A stretch of 64,000 nt of DNA from Sediminibacterium ginsengisoli. Its GTDB lineage: Bacteria > Bacteroidota > Bacteroidia > Chitinophagales > Chitinophagaceae. Below are positions 17,489 to 26,982 of the stretch, in pieces (the first letter of the stretch is position 1; every line of letters begins with the position of its first letter). The notes under the pieces are model-generated. The model saw only the letters and a list, made by a program, of their open reading frames with translations, was not told the origin of the DNA and did no database searches. A program made the position numbers and the translations under genes. Where the stretch lies: assembly GCA_945865545.1 (NCBI GenBank), contig CAMBEQ010000010.1:1-64000 (forward strand), given 5' to 3'.

Positions 17489-18310
17489 CTAAGCTAAATC
17501 TGTATGTTTTGCCTCAATTTTTTGTCCGAAAAACAGACTAGCCTGCTTTTCAAAGGCGGCAGGCTCATCCGTAGTAAAAAAGGCTAATTGGCTATTTTGG
17601 CTACATTTTTGGGCCATTTCAGGATGCATTTCAAGGTATTTTGCTAAGCTATTAGCTACAATAGCACCTTGCAACACCAGTTTCACTCCCGATGGCAGAT
17701 AGGACCTGATTTTGGCCTCCAATAATGGATAATGCGTGCAGGCAAGTAAAATGGTATCGATGTCCGCAGATTGGTTAAATAAGGCCTCTAGATATTGTTT
17801 TACAAAATAGTCGGCACCTGGTTCATCGTATTCGCCATTTTCAATCAAGGGCACCCACATGGGGCAAGCCTGTTGAAATACCTTTACATCAGGAAAAAGT
17901 TTAGCTAATTCAATGGGGTAGCTATTGCTTTGAACAGTCCCAACTGTAGCCATAATACCCACGGTATGAGTATTGGTAAAATTTCCTACTACTTCTGTGG
18001 TGGGTCTAATTACCCCAAGCACTCTTTTGTGTGGGTCAAGGGTAGGTAAAATTTTTTGCTGAATGTTTCGAAGGGCTTTAGCAGAAGCGGTATTGCAGGC
18101 CAAAATAACCAAATCACAACCCTGTGCAAAAAACCAATTCACTGCTTCGAGTGTATACTGATATACTGTATCAAAGGATCTAGTTCCATAGGGTGCGCGG
18201 GCATTATCACCTAAATAAAGATAATCGTACTCAGGTAGTTTTTTTTTCAACTCCTTTAAAATAGTCAACCCTCCATATCCACTATCAAAGACCCCAATTG
18301 GTGCAGGCAT
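17489..18310 (-). CDS. murI: Glutamate racemase
   Basis: Interconverts L- and D-glutamate, supplying D-Glu for peptidoglycan. 273 residues, cytoplasmic. Seen: GVFDSGYGGL (catalytic-site Asp D9), the first catalytic cysteine in ACNTASA (C72) and the second in ACTHYPLLE (C191). Cofactor-independent family. It is the last gene of the envelope block, downstream of two skp-like genes and a hairpin, as is common in Bacteroidota. Confidence 0.96.
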   Translation of the reverse strand: MPAPIGVFDSGYGGLTILKELKKKLPEYDYLYLGDNARAPYGTRSFDTVYQYTLEAVNWFFAQGCDLVILACNTASAKALRNIQQKILPTLDPHKRVLGVIRPTTEVVGNFTNTHTVGIMATVGTVQSNSYPIELAKLFPDVKVFQQACPMWVPLIENGEYDEPGADYFVKQYLEALFNQSADIDTILLACTHYPLLEAKIRSYLPSGVKLVLQGAIVANSLAKYLEMHPEMAQKCSQNSQLAFFTTDEPAAFEKQASLFFGQKIEAKHTDLA

Positions 18311-18341
18311 ACAATAAATTTAAATTTCCTTCTGTAAAACT

Positions 18342-18372
18342 AAGAACCTCGTTGCATAACAACGAGGTTCTT
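18342..18372 (-). terminator. Hairpin between the skp-like gene and murI
   Basis: 13-bp perfect stem (18342-18354 with 18360-18372), loop CATAA. On the minus strand it is followed by AGTTTT, a weak T-tract, so partial termination between the skp-like gene and murI is likely. Confidence 0.65.
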
Positions 18373-18393
18373 TTATAAATATTTTTTAAAATA

Positions 18394-19014
18394 TTATCCT
18401 TTTTTAGCTGGTGCCGCTTTTGTAGCAGCAGGTGCAGCAGCAGCCCCACCCGTAGCAGCTTTAAACGCATCTACTACTTCTTTAGGCAAATTCAATTTCA
18501 ATTTCATAGCCACTCTAATAGTTAAATTATCAGCAATAGAAGGTTGAGTATAAGGTGATAATGATTCAGCTTTCAATACCAAAGTGTATTTATTTTCTGC
18601 AACTACTTCGCTTAAGGCAGTAGCTACTCTTTGTCTGTAAGGCAACAATAGACCTTCTTCTTTTTGTTGCATTGCTTGTTGTTGATATTGTTGCCAGTTA
18701 ATCAATTTGTATTTTAATTTATTCAAATCGGTGGTGGCCATTTCTAAAGCTTTAGGTCTTTTAGACAAATCCGCTGAATCTCTTTTGAAAATACTGTCTT
18801 TTACTTGATAGTCTTTCAAGGTATAATTGTACTCATCTTGTAAAGTATCTTGTGCGTAAGATCTAAGAATAGTATCTAATTTCTCTTGTATTCCAGGGAA
18901 TAAAGAAATAACACTTTGATCATCGAAATATCCGATTTTCGTTTGTGCGGAAGCACTGTTGGTAAATGATACGGCTACTAATAAAATAGCTGCAAATAGG
19001 AAACCTTTTTTCAT
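18394..19014 (-). CDS. OmpH/Skp-family periplasmic chaperone, copy 2
   Basis: 206-residue secreted protein with signal peptide (cleavage near SASA-QTK). Seen: KIGYFDDQSVI at the start of the mature domain, then long charged helices with many Gln and Lys, as in the coiled tentacles of Skp. It ends in an Ala/Pro-rich low-complexity tail (AAAPAATKAAPAKK). Skp-like proteins hold unfolded outer membrane proteins on their way to BamA. Tandem with the next gene (40 bp gap). More diverged than the neighbour, so its client range may differ. Confidence 0.86.
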   Translation of the reverse strand: MKKGFLFAAILLVAVSFTNSASAQTKIGYFDDQSVISLFPGIQEKLDTILRSYAQDTLQDEYNYTLKDYQVKDSIFKRDSADLSKRPKALEMATTDLNKLKYKLINWQQYQQQAMQQKEEGLLLPYRQRVATALSEVVAENKYTLVLKAESLSPYTQPSIADNLTIRVAMKLKLNLPKEVVDAFKAATGGAAAAPAATKAAPAKKG

Positions 19015-19054
19015 AACTTATTTTTTTATTTTTACTATTTCTATTTTGTAATAG

Positions 19055-19579
19055 TTAATTATTAATGCCCAAGTCCTTTAAAACGTCGTCGCTTTTATCC
19101 AGTTTTGGGTCTGCAAATATAATGGTAATTCCTTCACTTTTATCCAAAATGAAGTCATAACCGCGGGCAGTAGCCATTTTTTGAACGGCATTGTACACCT
19201 TATCTTGAATGGGCTTAACCAATTTTTGTCTTTCCTTGAACAAATCCCCCTCATAACCAAAACGCTTTTTTTGAAGGTCTCTAAGCTCTTTTTCTTTTAT
19301 AAAAAGCTCATCCTCACGCTTTTTTCTCAAATCTTCAGAAAGCATAAATTGCTCCCCTTCATAATTTTTATACATTTTATCAAGCACCATTTGCTTTTCA
19401 TCAATTTCTTGTTGCCATTGATCCCCCAATATTTTTAATTTTTTATCGGCTTCTTTATACTCTGGAATTTTATCCAAAATATACTTGGTATTAATCACCG
19501 CATATTTACTTTGGGCCTGGGAAGAAAAAAATCCACCTAATCCTAAAATAAGAATCAATAAAAGTTTTTTAATATTCAT
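19055..19579 (-). CDS. skp: OmpH/Skp-family periplasmic chaperone, copy 1
   Basis: 174-residue periplasmic chaperone for outer membrane proteins. Seen: signal peptide ending near SSQA-QSK, the typical mature start YAVINTKYILDKIPEY, a long charged coiled-coil middle (KKREDELFIKEKELRDLQKK) and the C-terminal strand region. Directly downstream of bamA (31 bp), the usual Bacteroidota arrangement, which supports a role feeding the BAM machine. Confidence 0.92.
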   Translation of the reverse strand: MNIKKLLLILILGLGGFFSSQAQSKYAVINTKYILDKIPEYKEADKKLKILGDQWQQEIDEKQMVLDKMYKNYEGEQFMLSEDLRKKREDELFIKEKELRDLQKKRFGYEGDLFKERQKLVKPIQDKVYNAVQKMATARGYDFILDKSEGITIIFADPKLDKSDDVLKDLGINN

Positions 19580-19610
19580 ATACTTGGTTTTAAATGTATG
19601 TATTTAAAAT

Positions 19611-22367
19611 TTATTCTGGCTCAAAGCCTAACATAAAGGTAAATCTTCCTGCGTCTTTTAAGCTATTGGTTCCATTTAATCTATCCAATCCAATACCATA
19701 ATCAAAACCCAATAACCCAAACATAGGTAAGTAAAAACGCATTCCAAGTCCCACAGAACGTCTTAAATTAAATGGATCAAACTCCTTCATACTAAACCAA
19801 CCATTGGCTGCTTCAAAAAAGCCCAAAGCATAGATGGTACTGCTAGACGCTAAGCTCAGAGGGTATCTTACCTCCACAGCGTATTTATTAAATATCGTAA
19901 AATATTGTGTTGCAGCTTGTTGATCGGGATTGATTTTTGGATTAGAGTTTTGATACACTGGATAACCTCTTTGTGCAATAATATCATAACCCAATAATGC
20001 AAACTGATTGCTTAATCCCGCATCTCCTAGTTGGAAACGTTCAAATGGAGAAATTTTCAACTTACTATTATAATTTCCAACGAGACCAAATTTAGCAGCA
20101 AAGCGCAAAACAAATTGCTTGTTATGATCTTCCCCTGCTGGCTTACCAAGAGGTACAAACCATTCTCCATTGAATCTCCATTTATGGTATTCAATTAATT
20201 CAAAAGGATTCGCAGCACTGTTAACATTGGGTATAACCAATGAATAAGGGGGCGTCAATTGAGCACTTAATAAAAAATTAGACCCTGTTCTTGGAAACAA
20301 GGGTTGGTCAATAGAAGTTCTTTGTAATGAAATTCTAAAGTTTATATTGTTCACTGCTCCATTATTGAAATTGGGCAAGTTATAGGGATCAATTGCATAG
20401 TTTTTTAAAAAATAACGAGTATAGTTTAACCCCATGCTTAAAGAAAAATAGTCGTCGGGCCAAGCCAACTGTTGACCAAAAGAAATGGTTCCGCCTGAAG
20501 TTGAAATGTATCTTGAATCTGCTATACTCATATTATACATTCCCGTTGTAGGATCTATGGTTTGTCCATATTTAGTATTGTATACACTAAAGGTGAGTGT
20601 ATTTCTTTTAGTACCTCCAAACCAAGGTTCAGTGAATGTAAAATTGCTAGACCTAAAAGCCTTTCCATTACTTTGTACTCTTAGACTTAATTTTTGACCA
20701 TCCCCCATAGGAAGCGGGTCCCAAGCAGATTTTTTAAATATATTTTTAGAAGAAAAATTATTGAAAGTAACCCCTATTGTCCCAGTTAAACCAATAAAGC
20801 CCCCCCATCCAGCGCTTAATTCTAATTGGTCACTCGACTTTTCTTCTACTCCGTAATTAATATCCACCGTACCATCTTCTGGATTGGGTACGGGATCAAT
20901 TTTAATTTTTTCCGCATCAAAGAAATTCATTTGAGCAATTTCACGTTGTGAGCGAACCAATAAAGTACGGCTAAATTTATCTCCAGGTATGGTTCTCACT
21001 TCACGACGAATAACAAAGTCTTTTGTTTTTTCATTACCCGCAATTCTAATCGTTTTAATGGTTGCTTGAGGCCCTTCTACCATTCTAATTTCAAAATCAA
21101 TAGTGTCATTGTAAACCGCTGTTTCAATTGGGTCCACTCTAAAGAATAAATAACCATCATCTTGATACAATCCACTTATATCACCCCCTTCTGGAGTTTG
21201 TATTTTACCTAATTTATTAAATAAAATTTCGCGATTATAAATGTCCCCTCTTTTTATATTTAAAATAGACATCAATAAGGAATCGGCATATTTTGTATTA
21301 CCTCTCCATGTAATGCCTCCAAAAAAGTACTTGCGTCCTTCTTTTAATTGCATATCAATATTTAAATTTCCAGCTGCGTTATGATACACGGTATCCCTTT
21401 CAATCACTGCATCTCTAAAGCCCAATGAGTTGTAGTAATTTAATAAGTTGTCTTTACTTTCATCATATTTTTTGATGTCAAATTTTGCAGAAGAAAAATT
21501 AATCCTCACATAAGGATTTAATATTTTTTTGGTCTTTGTAAAAGTCAAAAAACCTTTTTCTTTTAAATAATCATTAAAAGTATAAGGAGAAGTTTTAACA
21601 ATAATTGGCTTGTCATTAATCGGGAATAAGGTAAGTCTTGATTTTTCGTGAATTTCTTTTAAACTTTTTTTCAATTTCCCTTCTTCTATTTTGGTGCCTC
21701 CAAAGTTGATATTATAAATTCTTACTTTTGGCCCTTTGTCCACTACAAAATCTAATAACAAATTATTTTTTCGAGCAGGGTCTTTTCTTTCTTTAATATT
21801 TACTTTAACATCCTGAAACCCTTTCTCCGCATAATATTTTTTAATGCCCTCTACGGCAGTTATTTTCATGTTTTCAGTAACCACTCTATTCGGTGTTAAT
21901 CCTGTTTTCCCAGACAACTCGTCGTTGTCCGATTTACGCACTCCAATAAATGAAAATTTAGATAAACGGGGTCTTTCCAATACATCAATTTCTACATCAA
22001 TTTCCTTGTCGTTTAAGTCAGTCAAATAAATGCTCACATCGCTAAAGTAATTTTGATCCATTAACTTATGAATGGCTTTGGCAAAGTTATCGCCCCCTGG
22101 TAAAATAACCTCATCACCAATATTTAGGGTAGATAAAGAAAGTAATAAGTTTTCATCAAAGAATTGATTACCAACTACTTTAATATTGCGAATTTTGTAT
22201 TTAATAGGCAATCTCTGGTTGAAGATACCAAGCAATTTTACATTAATTTGAGTAATAGAATCCTGAGCAGGCAAATCCTGTCCATAAGAAGTCAAAGAAA
22301 TTAAAAGTGCTGATAGTGAACCTATAAATAATTGGCGAAAATTCTGCATCTGCGGTGGGACTAACAT
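19611..22367 (-). CDS. bamA: Outer membrane protein assembly factor BamA
   Basis: Central subunit of the outer membrane beta-barrel assembly machine. 918 residues: signal peptide (ending near SYGQ), a series of POTRA domains (about residues 55-490) and a C-terminal barrel (about 530-918). Seen: QRGYP in the lid loop (the family's VRGY/F-type motif) and a C-terminal strand ending FMLGFEPE. Two ATG starts are possible (22367 and 22349), and both keep the signal peptide. Followed by two skp genes and preceded by uppS. Confidence 0.95.
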   Translation of the reverse strand: MLVPPQMQNFRQLFIGSLSALLISLTSYGQDLPAQDSITQINVKLLGIFNQRLPIKYKIRNIKVVGNQFFDENLLLSLSTLNIGDEVILPGGDNFAKAIHKLMDQNYFSDVSIYLTDLNDKEIDVEIDVLERPRLSKFSFIGVRKSDNDELSGKTGLTPNRVVTENMKITAVEGIKKYYAEKGFQDVKVNIKERKDPARKNNLLLDFVVDKGPKVRIYNINFGGTKIEEGKLKKSLKEIHEKSRLTLFPINDKPIIVKTSPYTFNDYLKEKGFLTFTKTKKILNPYVRINFSSAKFDIKKYDESKDNLLNYYNSLGFRDAVIERDTVYHNAAGNLNIDMQLKEGRKYFFGGITWRGNTKYADSLLMSILNIKRGDIYNREILFNKLGKIQTPEGGDISGLYQDDGYLFFRVDPIETAVYNDTIDFEIRMVEGPQATIKTIRIAGNEKTKDFVIRREVRTIPGDKFSRTLLVRSQREIAQMNFFDAEKIKIDPVPNPEDGTVDINYGVEEKSSDQLELSAGWGGFIGLTGTIGVTFNNFSSKNIFKKSAWDPLPMGDGQKLSLRVQSNGKAFRSSNFTFTEPWFGGTKRNTLTFSVYNTKYGQTIDPTTGMYNMSIADSRYISTSGGTISFGQQLAWPDDYFSLSMGLNYTRYFLKNYAIDPYNLPNFNNGAVNNINFRISLQRTSIDQPLFPRTGSNFLLSAQLTPPYSLVIPNVNSAANPFELIEYHKWRFNGEWFVPLGKPAGEDHNKQFVLRFAAKFGLVGNYNSKLKISPFERFQLGDAGLSNQFALLGYDIIAQRGYPVYQNSNPKINPDQQAATQYFTIFNKYAVEVRYPLSLASSSTIYALGFFEAANGWFSMKEFDPFNLRRSVGLGMRFYLPMFGLLGFDYGIGLDRLNGTNSLKDAGRFTFMLGFEPE

Positions 22368-22450
22368 TTATAATTTAAAAGAGCTGCAAATTACTCGTAA
22401 TATTTCAAAGTCTTTGTTAAAACCTCAAAATAAATATATACAATTATTTT

Positions 22451-23188
22451 TTAATGTGACTTGATTTGTTGAGTGGTTTTGCCAAATCTCCGCTCCCGAG
22501 ATTGATAATCCAACAGGGCTTCTACTAAGTCTTTTTTACGAAAATCAGGCCAAAGTGTGCTTGTAAAATATAATTCTGCATAAGCCAGCTGATACAATAA
22601 AAAGTTGCTTATCCGATATTCTCCACTCGTACGAATCATCAGTTCAGGATCTGGAAAATCACTGGTAGTAAGGTTTTTAGATAAAGTGGCTTCATTAATT
22701 TTATCTATAGTAAGCTGTCCTGTTTGAACTTGTAGTGCTATTTTTTTAGCCGCCTCAGTAAGCTCCCATCTGCTGCTATAGCTTAAAGCTATAATTAAGT
22801 TTAATCCAGTGTTTTGGGCAGTTTGTTGCATTCCTGCTTCCAGGGCCTTTTGGGCGTCCTCAGGAAGCAAAGCAAGGTTCCCAATAAAGTGTAGTTGGAT
22901 GTTGTTTTTATGTAAATCAGGCACTTCTTTGGCAATGGTATCAACAAAAAGGCTCATTAACCCATTGACTTCAGGTTCGGGTCGGTCCCAGTTTTCTGTA
23001 CTAAAAGCATATAAAGTAAGGTATTGGATGCCAATTTCTGTAGCAGCTTCTACCACTTTACGAACACTAATCACCCCTTCATAGTGGCCAAACAAACGAT
23101 CTTGACCTTGCTCTTGCGCCCACCTGCCGTTACCATCCATGATTATGGCAATGTGTTTAGGTAATTTATTGGGGTCCAAGTTTTCCAT
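22451..23188 (-). CDS. uppS: Isoprenyl transferase (undecaprenyl diphosphate synthase)
   Basis: cis-Prenyltransferase making the C55 lipid carrier for cell wall and surface glycans. 245 residues. Seen: IIMDGNGRWA (catalytic Asp), SYSSRWE and the IPP-binding block MIRTSGEYRISNFL with AELYFTSTLWPDF. Cytoplasmic, membrane-associated. Positioned between the DUF6089 gene and bamA in the envelope operon. Confidence 0.97.
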   Translation of the reverse strand: MENLDPNKLPKHIAIIMDGNGRWAQEQGQDRLFGHYEGVISVRKVVEAATEIGIQYLTLYAFSTENWDRPEPEVNGLMSLFVDTIAKEVPDLHKNNIQLHFIGNLALLPEDAQKALEAGMQQTAQNTGLNLIIALSYSSRWELTEAAKKIALQVQTGQLTIDKINEATLSKNLTTSDFPDPELMIRTSGEYRISNFLLYQLAYAELYFTSTLWPDFRKKDLVEALLDYQSRERRFGKTTQQIKSH

Positions 23189-23214
23189 AAAGTGAAATTA
23201 AGAAAATAAGTAGG

Positions 23215-24060
23215 TTATTTGCGCTTAAATAAATTTAACAACCCTTTTTTGGTGCTTGTTTTCTCAGAAGAGGCCTCTGCACCAAAAATGCTCTTTTTCT
23301 TTTCATTAAATTTTTTATCAGGTCCATATATTCTGAGCAAATTATAAGAAAGCCCTACTTTAAAACTAAAATATTGGTCTTTCCCTGAAGTACTTGGGTG
23401 AAATACATTAGTACCCCTAGCAATCCTATCCTCATCAGTAAAAAAATCAAGTCTATCGGAATTGGTAAAACGATAACTAGCTTCTCCAAAAATATTAAAG
23501 GGACCAATAACATTGTATTTAAAACCAAAATTGATTGGATAAGAAATGGTTAACCCGCTATCACGCATATTGATATTTATTTTAGCATTATTGAAAGTAG
23601 CACTATCAAAAGTTTGAAAAGCGCCTACTCCAAAACTCAAATAAGGTGAAAAACGATAATGGTTGTTGCCATCAATGAATTTTAAAAAATACAATTCCAT
23701 CATCAAACTAAAATCATGCCCAACTCTTTGAAAATTTAAATTTCTTGATAAAGGAGGAGTAGTAGTAAGTGGTGGTTTTCTAGGATTCACATATAAGCTC
23801 GATGACAAACTATCTTCCCCTTGTAAAATAATTTTTTCATAATTAATCCGAATACCAATATAGTCATTGAGCAATTTTTTATAAAACCCTCCATAACTTG
23901 GCTTGAATGAATAATGACCAGGTGCAATGTCTCCTCTATAACTAGCCGCCCCTTGGAATACCCCAATTTCACCTCTATTTTCCATCAATTGCAAATACTG
24001 TGCACTGGCTGTTTTAGCAAAGAATATTAGAAAGAATAAATAAATGATAACTGTTCGCAT
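23215..24060 (-). CDS. DUF6089-type outer membrane beta-barrel protein
   Basis: 281-residue protein with signal peptide (cleavage near ASA-QYL). The mature part alternates hydrophobic and polar residues with aromatic girdles (RFSPYLSFGVGAF, FNIFGEASYRF, YFSFKVGLSYNL), typical of a small outer membrane barrel. It has a lysine-rich periplasmic tail ending LFKRK. Known in Bacteroidota as a conserved neighbour of nadK and uppS; molecular function unknown. Its start nearly touches the nadK stop (3 bp), implying co-transcription. Confidence 0.82.
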   Translation of the reverse strand: MRTVIIYLFFLIFFAKTASAQYLQLMENRGEIGVFQGAASYRGDIAPGHYSFKPSYGGFYKKLLNDYIGIRINYEKIILQGEDSLSSSLYVNPRKPPLTTTPPLSRNLNFQRVGHDFSLMMELYFLKFIDGNNHYRFSPYLSFGVGAFQTFDSATFNNAKININMRDSGLTISYPINFGFKYNVIGPFNIFGEASYRFTNSDRLDFFTDEDRIARGTNVFHPSTSGKDQYFSFKVGLSYNLLRIYGPDKKFNEKKKSIFGAEASSEKTSTKKGLLNLFKRK

Positions 24061-24063
24061 TAA

Positions 24064-24945
24064 CTAATTTCTTTTGTCCAATCCCCATGTTAATTTTGTT
24101 CTAAGTGTCGTTAGATAACTATTCTCATTCAGTCTTATGAAATGCACCATAAAATTTTCTTTTTTAATAGCTAATTGAATATTCTTAGGTACAATTTCTT
24201 TTCTAGCATCCATGGCACAAATTAGTTCCTCTGTTCTGCCTTCCACTTCAAAAGAAATAACAGAAGAATCAGGAACAACAATAGAACGTACATTTAAATT
24301 ATGTGGTGCTACTGGTGTAATTACAAAACTAGCAGAATCAGGAAAAAGGATGGGTCCATTGCAACTCATATTGTAACCAGTAGATCCAGTTGGTGTAGCC
24401 ACTATGATTCCATCTGCCCAATAAGAATTCAAAAATTCACCATTTAAATACGTGTGAATTTTAATCATGGGTGAAGTATCTCTTTTGTGAATGGCAAATT
24501 CATTCAATGCATATGGCGCTGTTCCAAAAATAGGTAAATCAGCATCTAAATGAAGTAGTGACCTTTTTTCAATAATGTAAGATCTATTCACCAAGGCTTC
24601 CACCATAATACTTAATTCATCTTTTGAAATGGTGGCTAAGAATCCCAATCGACCATAATTAATTCCTAAAATAGGAATGTGTGTATCTCCCACTATGGTC
24701 ACTGCATCTAAAACAGTCCCATCTCCTCCGACGCTTATTAAACAATCTACTTGATTGTTTAATTCAGCAATAGAGGTAAAAGGGATTAAAGCTTGTTTAC
24801 CTATTGCTGACTTTAAATTGAATTTGTTTATAAGATCAGCAAAAACATAAATAGTGGTATCATAACGATTCAACTCCAACAACAAGGCATTTAAAGACTG
24901 TTGTTGATCTATATCCACCCCCCTACTATAAATGGCTACTTTCAT
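24064..24945 (-). CDS. nadK: NAD kinase
   Basis: Phosphorylates NAD+ to NADP+. 293 residues, cytoplasmic. Seen: the diacylglycerol-kinase-like GGDGT in ISVGGDGTVLDA, INYGRLGFLA, the NAD-binding NEFAIHKRD (NE/D pair), and DGIIVATPTGSTGYNMS. Lies 4 bp downstream of the POTRA-barrel gene and is part of the conserved envelope block. Confidence 0.96.
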   Translation of the reverse strand: MKVAIYSRGVDIDQQQSLNALLLELNRYDTTIYVFADLINKFNLKSAIGKQALIPFTSIAELNNQVDCLISVGGDGTVLDAVTIVGDTHIPILGINYGRLGFLATISKDELSIMVEALVNRSYIIEKRSLLHLDADLPIFGTAPYALNEFAIHKRDTSPMIKIHTYLNGEFLNSYWADGIIVATPTGSTGYNMSCNGPILFPDSASFVITPVAPHNLNVRSIVVPDSSVISFEVEGRTEELICAMDARKEIVPKNIQLAIKKENFMVHFIRLNENSYLTTLRTKLTWGLDKRN

Positions 24946-24949
24946 TTTA

Positions 24950-26326
24950 TTAAAAATTTAAACCCGCACGCAAATATAACCCTTTGTCTCCAAGCTGATT
25001 CAAGCTATAATCAATTTTTAATACAAAATCATAGATACTAATCACATCCAGCCCTACCCCTATGGTTCTTAAAAGGGTATTAGAAAGCTTGTTATTATTA
25101 ATGGGTTTTTCTGCATATACATACCCTAAATTAGTAAATGCTTTTAACCAAAAACGATACTTAACTTCTGGTAAAAACTTTTTAGCTATTATATTTTTGA
25201 CCGTTAGGCTGCCAAGCCAATGATGCCATTCGGCTCTTAATAAAGTTCCTGCATTGCCATCAATCACATAATTATCTAACCCATCTAATTGTAAATTGCC
25301 ATAACCCATTAATTTAGAATCTAAATAATTATGATTAGGTAAAAATTTGATAGCGGTATTTGACTCAAAAAAAATAAAATTTTTAGCAGACAAAGGACTT
25401 GCTAATATTCTTCTAAATTGAATGGAACTTAAATTATTCTTATTGGAAAACCGATGAAAGGCAAGAAATTCTGTGGAGCTTCCATTAGTGGGATAAGGAT
25501 TATAATCAAATTTAATCTTTGAAAAAGATAAAGTAAAATCTAGGTAGCTAAATGATTTACCAAAACTAGGCAAATAAGCAGGCTGGATTAAAAAGGCTGA
25601 ATCTGAAATTTCATTCTTCCCAATACCTATTTGCAAAATATGCCTTTCATATAAATTGGGGCGATACGAAAAACTAATATTAGATCTATATCCTTTTTGA
25701 ATCACTCCTTCCGTTCTATAAAAAACCTGCTTATTAGAAACCGAAGATGTATTTATTTCTTTTTGAGCAAAGTATTGTAGGCCCAATCCAGCGCCAAATT
25801 TTAATTTTTTATCTAAATAAGGAAACTGATATCGTATAATAGCCTGTTGGGTGTAACCCGCTATCAAGCCTAAAGTAAGCTTATCATAGTTACCGGTAAA
25901 ATTACTTCCTCTTATATTAATTCCATAATTCACCCTATCTAAACTTCTATGCGCTACATTCCACCATTGACTAAAATTTCTATCAACTAGTTTAAATACA
26001 GGAATAGGAAAAAAGTATTTTCTTTCATTTACTTGAATCTTAATGTTACAAGTCATACTATCAGTATGAATAGAAGTAACGAGCACATCTGTAAATAAAG
26101 AAGTATTGACCAATTGTTGTTGAGCAATCATATTCAAATAAGATAAAGAATCTTTGGATACAAAATCACCTATTTGATAGGGCAATTCTCTAAGAATAAT
26201 ATATTCCTTTGTTTGTTTATTTCCCTCAACCACTATTGCACTAATTCTTATTTGAGCATGAATACACTCTATGCAAAAGAAAAAAAGAATGACTAAAAAA
26301 AAAGAATGTTTAGTTTTCTTAAACAT
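24950..26326 (-). CDS. Short BamA/TamA-like outer membrane protein with one POTRA domain
   Basis: 458 residues: signal peptide (ending near IHA-QIR), a single POTRA-like domain (about residues 25-105: ISAIVVEGNKQTKEYIILRE then QIQVNERKYF-type end), and a barrel of about 350 residues ending GLYLRAGLNF, with the terminal aromatic expected of an Omp85 barrel. It lacks the multiple POTRA repeats of BamA. Overlaps the CBS gene by 8 bp and precedes nadK by 4 bp. Function unknown. Likely an Omp85-superfamily accessory insertase or transporter. Confidence 0.8.
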   Translation of the reverse strand: MFKKTKHSFFLVILFFFCIECIHAQIRISAIVVEGNKQTKEYIILRELPYQIGDFVSKDSLSYLNMIAQQQLVNTSLFTDVLVTSIHTDSMTCNIKIQVNERKYFFPIPVFKLVDRNFSQWWNVAHRSLDRVNYGINIRGSNFTGNYDKLTLGLIAGYTQQAIIRYQFPYLDKKLKFGAGLGLQYFAQKEINTSSVSNKQVFYRTEGVIQKGYRSNISFSYRPNLYERHILQIGIGKNEISDSAFLIQPAYLPSFGKSFSYLDFTLSFSKIKFDYNPYPTNGSSTEFLAFHRFSNKNNLSSIQFRRILASPLSAKNFIFFESNTAIKFLPNHNYLDSKLMGYGNLQLDGLDNYVIDGNAGTLLRAEWHHWLGSLTVKNIIAKKFLPEVKYRFWLKAFTNLGYVYAEKPINNNKLSNTLLRTIGVGLDVISIYDFVLKIDYSLNQLGDKGLYLRAGLNF

Positions 26327-26978
26327 CTAAGTAATTCATTAAATGATGGTAATGATCTTCAATATCATTATTCAAGGGCGAATTTCCAAAATAATGTAGT
26401 ACCTGATAATCGTAACGTTGGAAGGTAGCAATAATTGAAGAAGCCTCTTCCCTATTCAATTTAATAGTGATCACCATGGATCCATTGGTTTCATCAAAAA
26501 AAGAATTTAATTGGACAATTTGTGCATTGTTGGTTTCCACCAATCGGCTCATTTCTGCCAATGAATATTGTAAAGGAGAAATAGATAATACGATGACGGC
26601 TCCAGGTTGATCCAATCCTAAAAATTGAGCCAATTGATCATTTAAATTTTTTTGTGGAATCACTCCAACGCATTCCTGTTGATCATTCAGCACAGGCAGT
26701 AGCGTTAGTTGATGTTTAGAAAATAAATGTAAGGCTGTCAAAAAATGTGCAGATCCAGCAATGCCAAATCGAAGTAGCGGATCTATGAGTTGGGCTATAG
26801 TTTGCTTAGCATCCATATCTAAAACATTCTCTTTACTTACTAGCCCAATAAAGTATTCGTCTTTTACTACTGGCAAATGCTGTACTTCAAAATCTTCCAT
26901 ACATTTTAAAATAAATGCAGCAGTATCTTCTAATCGAAGCATGGGAAAACCTTGTATGGCAATGTCTTTGGCTAGCAT
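26319..26978 (-). CDS. CBS-domain protein
   Basis: 219 residues with a tandem CBS pair (about residues 5-125: VQHLPVVKDEYFIGLVS and LTLLPVLNDQQECVGVI). A C-terminal region resembles an ACT-like fold (VIVLSISPLQYSLAEMSRL). CBS pairs bind adenine nucleotides and sense energy state. It opens the tight run CBS / POTRA-barrel / nadK, so a link to NAD(P) or energy status is suggested only by context. Confidence 0.85.
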   Translation of the reverse strand: MLAKDIAIQGFPMLRLEDTAAFILKCMEDFEVQHLPVVKDEYFIGLVSKENVLDMDAKQTIAQLIDPLLRFGIAGSAHFLTALHLFSKHQLTLLPVLNDQQECVGVIPQKNLNDQLAQFLGLDQPGAVIVLSISPLQYSLAEMSRLVETNNAQIVQLNSFFDETNGSMVITIKLNREEASSIIATFQRYDYQVLHYFGNSPLNNDIEDHYHHLMNYLDV

Positions 26979-26982
26979 TCCA

